A stretch of 8,571 bases of DNA, taken from JAGVNX01 sp035290965 (GTDB lineage: Archaea; Iainarchaeota; Iainarchaeia; Iainarchaeales; GCA-2688035). Positions 1 through 5,408 of the stretch are shown piece after piece. Numbering within the stretch: position 1 is the first letter of the stretch; each line of letters starts with the position of its first letter. Both the position numbers and the translations under genes were made by a program. The notes under the pieces are model-generated. The model did not search any database. It saw nothing but the letters and a program-made list of their open reading frames with translations, and was not told the DNA's origin. The stretch covers positions 1 through 8,571 of the forward strand of contig DATDTD010000086.1 of the NCBI GenBank assembly GCA_035290965.1, in the 5' to 3' direction.

Positions 1-781
1 GCCTGTCGGCGACAAGGCAGTTAACCGGACAAAAATTCCGGCCTGGATAATGGGCGGAAGAAAAATTATTGCAAGAGAATTTTTAAGCGGTTTCTTTGGA
101 AGCGAAATGACAAAACCAAGCATTGACAAAAGAAACGGAAAAATATTTTTGCAGCCGATGCTTTCCTTAAACAAATCAAAACAATTACTGCAGAACGCCC
201 TGGAGTTTGCCGAACAATTAAAAGAATTGCTGCAAAAGTTCGGCGTAAAGGTTTCCCACATAAAAATTGTCGACGGAATAAAAAGAAAATCCGGCATTGA
301 AACAAAAAAAATAAAACTGCTTGTTTCAAGCAGGACTGAAAGCCTGCTCAATCTTTACGGGAGCATAGGATTTGCCTACTGCGCCGAAAGAAAAAGCGTT
401 GCAAGAATGGCTTACAGTTATTTGTTATTCAAAAAAACAATGATTGAAAAAAGAATCAAAGCGCAGGAAATCGCAATTGTATTGGCAGGAAACGGCAAAA
501 GCGTTTCCCAAATAATGGAAACAATGGATGCAGGCGTAAAAAGGCACGATGTCAGCAACTGGCTGAAAAAAAGCAGAAAAGGGCTGAACAAGTTCATAAG
601 GGTTTCCCAAAAAGAATTTCCAAAATTCAACGATTGGATTAGGGAGCACTGCATTTCGGCAAACGGCTTGGCTTGGGAAACAATAGAATCAATAAAAGAA
701 ACAGAATGCAAAGAAGTAATGGACATAACAACAAGGCAGGATTACCACAATTTTTTTGCAAACGGCTTTTTGACGGGAAAC
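1..781 (+). mobile_element. RpoB'' intein, C-terminal part, with LAGLIDADG homing endonuclease domain
   Basis: In-frame intein, 260 residues visible. In order: an endonuclease block D-like segment NRTKIPAWI (about 26-52); the second LAGLIDADG motif as FLSGFFGSEM (80-109); the conserved tail of the endonuclease with LVSSRTESLLNLYGSIGFAY and an AERKSVARMAYSYL helix (about 326-427); a helix-turn-helix-like stretch (461-571); then the splicing domain with WETIESI, VMDITTRQDYHNFFANGF and a terminal Gly-Asn (776-781) followed by Cys+1 (782-784). The block F His in DYHNFF, the terminal Asn and the Cys nucleophile are present. The usual penultimate His is Gly. The catalytic acid of the second LAGLIDADG motif is Glu (104-106) instead of the commoner Asp. 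Blocks A and B, the first LAGLIDADG motif and the N-splice site are outside the window. Splicing is inferred from preserved key residues and from the need to restore an essential subunit. Homing activity is uncertain. Confidence 0.92.
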
Positions 782-892
782 TGCGGGCTTGTAAAAAACC
801 TGTGCCTGATGGCCGAAGTTACAACAGATGCTGACGACAAGCCGCTTGAAGAACTGCTGAACAGAAAGGGAGTAAAAATGAGAAAATTGTAA
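1..892 (+). CDS. rpoB2: RNA polymerase subunit B'' (Rpo2N), 3' end, interrupted by an intein; 5' partial
   Basis: This is the C-terminal end of the N-terminal half of the archaeal second-largest RNAP subunit. The frame is open from base 2 at the window edge to TAA at 890-892. Bases 2-781 encode intein sequence. The mature B'' part visible is only 782-889, 36 residues beginning CGLVKNLCLMAEVTT. This matches the archaeal RpoB segment that follows ETPEGPN, with Cys as the normal archaeal residue at that site. The protein ends shortly after, at ELLNRKGVKMRKL, which is where B'' ends in archaea with a split B subunit. After splicing, B'' would pair with B' (next gene) to form the lobe, protrusion and fork side of the polymerase. 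An ATG at 50 exists, but it lies inside conserved endonuclease sequence and is not a start. The true start and most of the subunit are upstream of the window. Confidence 0.93.
   Translation, partial: PVGDKAVNRTKIPAWIMGGRKIIAREFLSGFFGSEMTKPSIDKRNGKIFLQPMLSLNKSKQLLQNALEFAEQLKELLQKFGVKVSHIKIVDGIKRKSGIETKKIKLLVSSRTESLLNLYGSIGFAYCAERKSVARMAYSYLLFKKTMIEKRIKAQEIAIVLAGNGKSVSQIMETMDAGVKRHDVSNWLKKSRKGLNKFIRVSQKEFPKFNDWIREHCISANGLAWETIESIKETECKEVMDITTRQDYHNFFANGFLTGNCGLVKNLCLMAEVTTDADDKPLEELLNRKGVKMRKL
461..571 (+). other. Helix-turn-helix-like segment inside the intein
   Basis: The encoded stretch starts AQEIAIVLAGNGKSVSQIM and ends DVSNWLKK. It has the pattern of a recombinase-type HTH: a first helix, a Gly-Lys-Ser turn into QIM, then a recognition-like helix ending in NWLKK. 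It lies between the endonuclease tail and the C-terminal splicing block. Some inteins carry small accessory DNA-binding modules next to the LAGLIDADG domain, and this fits that idea. The call rests on pattern only, with no structural comparison. Confidence 0.5.
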
Positions 893-921
893 TTGCGCGT
901 GCAATGCAAAAATCCGGATGT

Positions 922-928
922 GTGTTTT
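922..928 (+). promoter_or_regulatory. Translation start context of rpoB1 (GTG + T4)
   Basis: GTG at 922-924 (within GGATGTGTG, 916-924) could pair with the GGTGAT-type archaeal anti-Shine-Dalgarno. TTTT then runs directly into ATGG at 929. The same layout precedes rpoA2, rpl30e, rps12 and rps7, which supports 929 over the TTG at 893. Confidence 0.5.
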
Positions 929-2752
929 ATGGCTGAAACCTTAAAGGCTGCAAAAATTTATATCAACGGAAGGCTGGTAGGCTTTCACGATTCCCCGAAA
1001 GAGCTGACAGAAGAGCTGATTAAGTCAAGGAGAACGGGAAAAATAAGCCATCTCGTGAACATTGCCTTCCACGACGACACAAACGAATTATACCTCAATA
1101 CTGATGCGGGAAGAGTGCAGCGACCCTTGATTGTAATTGAAAACGGAAAATCAAAGTTGACAGAAGAAAATCTGCGCGATTTGAAATCTGGAAAAATGGC
1201 ATGGAATGATTTGCAGAAACAGGGCATAATGGAATATGTAGATTCCGAAGAAGAGGAAAATCTTTTTATTGCACTGAAGGAAGAAGAAATAACAAAGGAG
1301 CACACTCACCTTGAAATAAATCCTGTTATAACATTGAGCGTTATTTCCTCAATGGTTCCTTATCTGCAGCACAACATGTCTGGAAAGGTTTTGCACGGAG
1401 ACAAAATGTACAAGCAGGCAATCGGAATCAATGGAATGAATTACAATCTGCGCACAGATACAGAAGGATATCTGCTGCACTATCCCCAGAAAGAGCTTGT
1501 TTCAAGCAGGACAAACGATTTCATTGAATTAAACAGCAGGCCCCAGAGCCAGAATTTTGTGGTTGCAATTCTTCCGTTTTACGGATTCAATACGCAGGAC
1601 GCATTGATACTCAACCAGGGAGCGTTAGACAGGGCTTTGGGAAGAAGCTCTTATTTCAGGGCTTATGAGGGCTCGGAAAACAGATATCCTGGAGGGCAGA
1701 CTGACAAGTTTGAAATTCCGAACGAGGAAACAATCGGCTATCTGAAAGAGGATTTGTACAAAAACCTCGGCGCCGATGGATTGGCAGAGGTTGAATCTTT
1801 TGTCGATGAAAGAGCGATTGTAATTGGAAGGACTTCTCCGCCGAGATTTTTGGAAGAGATTTCAGAATTCGGAGTTGTAAAAGAAAAGAGAAGGGAAAGC
1901 AGCGTTACAACAAGAAAAGGAAAAAAAGGCTACGTTGACACAGTGCTTATAACTGAAAACGAGGATTCAAACAGAATGGTAAAAATAAAAGTCAGAAGCA
2001 CAAACATTCCGGAAGCGGGAGACAAGGTAAGCAGCAGGCACGGGCAGAAAGGAGTAATCGGAGCAGTTTTTCCCGAAGCAGACATGCCGTTTACTGCAGA
2101 CGGAATAAAACCCGATTTGTTATTAAATCCCCACAGCATTCCGAGCAGAATGACAATGGGGCACTTGCTTGAAATGTTAGGCGGAAAAGCAGGGGCGCTT
2201 GCGGGAAAAACAATTGACGGAACTCCGTTCAATTCAACTCCCTTGAAAGAACTTGAAGATGTTTTGAAAAAGCACAATTTCAGGCATGATGGAAAAGAAG
2301 TTTTCTATGATGGAATAACTGGAAAAAGAATGGAAGGCGAAGTTTTTGTAGGTGTTTGCGCTTACAGGCGCCTGTTCCATATGGTTGCGCACAAAATGCA
2401 GGCACGTTCAAGAGGGCCTGTCCAAATCCTTACAAGGCAGCCGACAGAAGGAAAAGAAAAAGAAGGCGGATTAAGATTCGGAGAAATGGAAGGAGAAACT
2501 TTGGTTGGGCACGGAGCCGCAATGCTTCTGCATGAAAAATTCATTGAAGACTCTGACAAGGCAGTGGAACTTGTATGCGAAAAATGCGGAGTAATCGCAA
2601 TCCATGATTCAATAAGAAACAAAAAATACTGCCCGATATGCGAAAGCAGCAAGGTTTATCCAGTTGAAATGAGCTATGGATTCAAATTATTGCTGGATGA
2701 ATTAAAGGCTCTCGGAATAATGCCGAAGCTGAACATTACGGATAAGGTTTAA
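929..2752 (+). CDS. rpoB1: RNA polymerase subunit B' (Rpo2C)
   Basis: C-terminal half of the second-largest RNAP subunit, 607 residues from ATG 929. It contributes the hybrid-binding wall, part of the active centre and the C-terminal clamp-anchoring region. Landmarks: IYINGRLVG start typical of B' (about 10-17), YLLHYPQKELV (181-191), GRSSYFRAYE with YPGGQ (238-257), KVSSRHGQKGVIG (367-379), RMTMGHLLEMLGGKAGAL (407-424), RQPTEGKEKEGGLRFGEME (503-521) and a zinc site C550-C553-C568-C571 before YGFKLLLDEL. Several usually invariant positions differ: HNMSGK at 148-153, NTQDA at 221-225 and HMVAHKMQAR at 484-493. The frame also opens at TTG 893, directly after the rpoB2 stop. I prefer 929 because residues before it resemble nothing in the family and its context matches neighbouring starts. 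It lies 36 nt after rpoB2, in the same frame, and 10 nt before rpoA1. Confidence 0.96.
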   Translation: MAETLKAAKIYINGRLVGFHDSPKELTEELIKSRRTGKISHLVNIAFHDDTNELYLNTDAGRVQRPLIVIENGKSKLTEENLRDLKSGKMAWNDLQKQGIMEYVDSEEEENLFIALKEEEITKEHTHLEINPVITLSVISSMVPYLQHNMSGKVLHGDKMYKQAIGINGMNYNLRTDTEGYLLHYPQKELVSSRTNDFIELNSRPQSQNFVVAILPFYGFNTQDALILNQGALDRALGRSSYFRAYEGSENRYPGGQTDKFEIPNEETIGYLKEDLYKNLGADGLAEVESFVDERAIVIGRTSPPRFLEEISEFGVVKEKRRESSVTTRKGKKGYVDTVLITENEDSNRMVKIKVRSTNIPEAGDKVSSRHGQKGVIGAVFPEADMPFTADGIKPDLLLNPHSIPSRMTMGHLLEMLGGKAGALAGKTIDGTPFNSTPLKELEDVLKKHNFRHDGKEVFYDGITGKRMEGEVFVGVCAYRRLFHMVAHKMQARSRGPVQILTRQPTEGKEKEGGLRFGEMEGETLVGHGAAMLLHEKFIEDSDKAVELVCEKCGVIAIHDSIRNKKYCPICESSKVYPVEMSYGFKLLLDELKALGIMPKLNITDKV

Positions 2753-2756
2753 GGTG
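2751..2756 (+). promoter_or_regulatory. Shine-Dalgarno of rpoA1, overlapping the rpoB1 stop
   Basis: AAGGTG sits 6 nt upstream of the ATG at 2763 and shares its first two bases with the TAA of rpoB1 (2750-2752). GGTG matches the archaeal anti-SD. The arrangement suggests translational coupling of B' and A' synthesis. Confidence 0.6.
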
Positions 2757-2762
2757 TAAAAA

Positions 2763-5387
2763 ATGCTGGTTAAAAAAATTTCTTCGATTCAGTTCAGGGT
2801 TTTAAGCCCTGCAATGATAAGAAAAATGTCCGCGCTAGAAATAAAGACTCCTGAGACATACGACAAGGACGGATATCCGATGGAAGGCGGGTTAATGGAC
2901 CAGCATCTCGGAGTAATAAACCCGGGATTGAGATGCAAAACATGCGGGCAGAAAATGAAGCAGTGCCCGGGGCATTTTGGAAGCTTAGAGCTTGTAAGGC
3001 CTGTAATGCATTCAGAATTCAGCAGGCGCGTTGAACAGTTGATGCACGCAACATGCAAGGAATGCGGAAGAATAGCACTGCCGGATGAAAAACTTGAAAC
3101 CGCGAGAAAAAACCTTACTCCTGAAAACGGCGAGATAATAGGAAAAAAAATTGCGGCAAAGGCAAGGAAAATAAGAAAATGCCCACACTGCAAGGCGGAA
3201 AAAGGAACTGTTCTGCTTGACAAGCCGACAAACTTTTTTTACAACAAGGAAAGAATTTATCCAACACAAATAAGGGAATGGATGGAAAAAATTCCCGATA
3301 AGGACTTGGAATTATTCGGATACAAACAGGAAATCACAAAGCCGAGCTGGTTCATACTTACTGTTGTTCCGATTCCTCCCGTTACAATTAGGCCGAGCAT
3401 TACTCTTGAATCAGGTATAAAATCAGAAGACGATTTAACACACAAGCTTGTTGACATTATAAGAATCAATCTGCGCTTAAAGGACAATATTGATGCGGGA
3501 GCTCCTCAGCTGATTATTGAGGACTTGTGGGATTTGCTGCAGTACCATGTAACAACTTATTTCGACAACAACACTGCAGGAGTACCGCCCGCAAAGCACA
3601 GGAGCGGGCGCGCTTTGCGGACAATTGTCCAGAGGCTGAAGGGAAAAAAAGGAAGATTCAGGCACAATTTAACAGGGAAGAGAGTAAACTTTGCGGCAAG
3701 AAGCACAATTACTCCCGACCCGTATATTTTAATCAGCGAAGTCGGAGTTCCTGAGGAAATTGCCGCTGAACTTACTGTTCCGGAAATGGTTACTGAATGG
3801 AACAAAAAGGCAATTCTTGAGCTTGTGGAAAAAACAGACAAGGCAGTCTATCTTGTAAGGCCGAACGAAACAAGAAAAAAAATAGACGAGACAAACAAAA
3901 AAGAAGTCCTTGAAGAGATTGACGTCGGCTTTAAAATAGAAAGGCAGTTAATGGACGGCGATGTTGCATTGTTCAACAGGCAGCCTTCATTGCACAGATT
4001 GAGCATGCTTGCGCACAAAGTGAGAGTAATGCCGGGCAGGACTTTCAGGATAAATCCCATTGTCTGCAAGCCATACAATGCAGACTTTGACGGGGATGAA
4101 ATGAATCTTCATGTTCCCCAGACAGAAGAGGGAAAGGCAGAAGCCCTTGAATTAATGTATGTTAGAAACCAGGTAATTTCCCCGAGATACGGAGCGCCTG
4201 TGATTGTGCTTGCCGAAGACGGAATAACGGGATTGTTCGCGCTCACTCTCGATTCAACTGAATTTTCAAGGGAAGAGGCAATGAAATATTTTTACGAAAT
4301 AGGAATCAAGGAACTGCCGAAGCCTGACCGCGGAAAAAAATATTCGGGAAAATTGATTTTCAGCCAGCTGCTTCCAAAAGATCTGAATCTTGAATATAAA
4401 ACCTTTACATGTAGCATTCTGAAAAAAATCGGAATGTGCGAAGGCTGCACAAAGGACAAATGCGGCTTTGACGCGTATCTTAAAATAACAAACGGAAAGC
4501 TTGTTTCAGGCGTAATTGACAAGGAATCCTTGGGAGAAGGAATTGGAAAGCTTGTTGACGCGCTTGCAAGGCACTATCCAAGCGAAGTAATAGAGGAATT
4601 TTATGCAAAGGCATCCAGAATAGTGAGCGAACTGCTAACTGCAAAGGGAATGACTGTAGGTCTTGATGAATACCTTGTAAGCGACCACATTGAAAAGGAA
4701 AAACAGAAGGCAATAAAGGAAACAATCGAAAAGGCGGAAGAGCTTGTCTCAAAATACAAAAAAGGAAATTTGGAGCACATTGCGGGAAAAAGCATTGAAG
4801 AGAGCTTTGAAACATTCATGATGCAGAATGCATCGGAAGGAAAAAGCGCTGTTGAAAAGGAAATTATACGCGAAAAAATGGACACAATACTGGGCAAAAA
4901 CCCTCAGTTCAACAGCATGGCAATGATACTGAGCGGAAGCAGAGGCGGAAGCACAAACTTAATGAACATTGCGGGATTCTGGGGGCAGGTAGCGGTAAGG
5001 TCGGGAAGGCCTCACAGGGGATTTTCTGAAAGAGTAATTACCTTGAACAAAAAAGAGGACGCAGGATTATTCGCGCACGGCTTTATAACTACAAACTTTG
5101 TAAAGGGAATGGACGCAAAGGAATACTTCTATCACAGCATGGGCGGAAGGCAGGGAGAAGTAGACACGGGAGTTTCAACAAAGGTTTCGGGATACTTGTA
5201 CAGAAGGCTTGCAAACAGCCTCAAGGATTTATTGGTTCAGAACGACGGGACAGTGAGAACTGCCTCAAAGAACATTGTCCAGTATGCCTACGGCGAAGAC
5301 GGAGTTTTCCCGCAGAAAACAGTAAAGGGAAAAACAATCGATGTGGACATGGAATTTGTGAGAATGGAAACAGAAAAAAAAGAATAA
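2763..5387 (+). CDS. rpoA1: RNA polymerase subunit A' (Rpo1N)
   Basis: N-terminal two thirds of the largest RNAP subunit, 874 residues, normal for archaeal A'. It carries the clamp, the Mg2+-binding active site, the funnel and the bridge helix. Domains in order: SIQFRVLSP N-terminus; GGLMDQHLGVINPGLRCKTC, with zinc ligands C58, C61, C68, H71; a second zinc site C98, C101, C140, C143; rudder/lid region LKGKKGRFRHNLTGKRVNFAAR (294-313); FNRQPSLHRLSMLAHKV; catalytic loop NADFDGDEMN (439-448; Asp 441, 443, 445 bind Mg2+); a Cys cluster C550, C559, C562, C567; bridge helix about 721-746; GGRQGEVDTGVSTKVSGYLYRRL; then YGEDGV and the usual A' end. The metal loop is perfect. The bridge helix and the segment after it depart from archaeal consensus. 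There is no intein. The gene lies 10 nt after rpoB1 and 21 nt before rpoA2. Confidence 0.97.
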   Translation: MLVKKISSIQFRVLSPAMIRKMSALEIKTPETYDKDGYPMEGGLMDQHLGVINPGLRCKTCGQKMKQCPGHFGSLELVRPVMHSEFSRRVEQLMHATCKECGRIALPDEKLETARKNLTPENGEIIGKKIAAKARKIRKCPHCKAEKGTVLLDKPTNFFYNKERIYPTQIREWMEKIPDKDLELFGYKQEITKPSWFILTVVPIPPVTIRPSITLESGIKSEDDLTHKLVDIIRINLRLKDNIDAGAPQLIIEDLWDLLQYHVTTYFDNNTAGVPPAKHRSGRALRTIVQRLKGKKGRFRHNLTGKRVNFAARSTITPDPYILISEVGVPEEIAAELTVPEMVTEWNKKAILELVEKTDKAVYLVRPNETRKKIDETNKKEVLEEIDVGFKIERQLMDGDVALFNRQPSLHRLSMLAHKVRVMPGRTFRINPIVCKPYNADFDGDEMNLHVPQTEEGKAEALELMYVRNQVISPRYGAPVIVLAEDGITGLFALTLDSTEFSREEAMKYFYEIGIKELPKPDRGKKYSGKLIFSQLLPKDLNLEYKTFTCSILKKIGMCEGCTKDKCGFDAYLKITNGKLVSGVIDKESLGEGIGKLVDALARHYPSEVIEEFYAKASRIVSELLTAKGMTVGLDEYLVSDHIEKEKQKAIKETIEKAEELVSKYKKGNLEHIAGKSIEESFETFMMQNASEGKSAVEKEIIREKMDTILGKNPQFNSMAMILSGSRGGSTNLMNIAGFWGQVAVRSGRPHRGFSERVITLNKKEDAGLFAHGFITTNFVKGMDAKEYFYHSMGGRQGEVDTGVSTKVSGYLYRRLANSLKDLLVQNDGTVRTASKNIVQYAYGEDGVFPQKTVKGKTIDVDMEFVRMETEKKE

Positions 5388-5399
5388 AAAAAAATGATT

Positions 5400-5408
5400 G
5401 TGGTTTTT
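5400..5408 (+). promoter_or_regulatory. Translation start context of rpoA2 (GTGG + T5)
   Basis: GTGG followed by TTTTT runs directly into ATGGCT at 5409. An in-frame ATG also lies at 5394, but only 6 nt after the rpoA1 stop, in a poly-A context with no G-rich element. 5409 is therefore preferred. Confidence 0.5.

Noticed and set aside
50..892. Free-standing 280-residue protein starting at ATG 50
   Set aside because: The frame stays open to base 2, and codons before 50 encode conserved intein endonuclease sequence (NRTKIPAWI). It is the tail of an intein-bearing rpoB2.
890..892. The rpoB2 stop as a frameshift, nonsense mutation or sequencing error in a single rpoB
   Set aside because: B''/B' separation at this point is well known in archaea, and a start with good context follows within 36 nt.
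893..928. TTG 893 as the start of rpoB1
   Set aside because: It would add 12 residues unlike any B' N-terminus. ATG 929 has the T-tract/ATGG context shared by four other genes here.
3527..3754. Plus-strand 75-codon open frame within rpoA1
   Set aside because: It lies wholly inside conserved rpoA1 sequence in another frame, with no family resemblance or start signal.
4480..4897. Long minus-strand open frames opposite rpoA1 and other genes
   Set aside because: They encode Ser/Phe/Leu-rich low-complexity sequence, the antisense shadow of purine-rich codons, and overlap firmly identified genes.
5394..5408. ATG 5394 as the rpoA2 start
   Set aside because: It adds only MIVVF, lacks an SD-like element, and 5409 has the better context. 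The difference is minor and not fully excluded.
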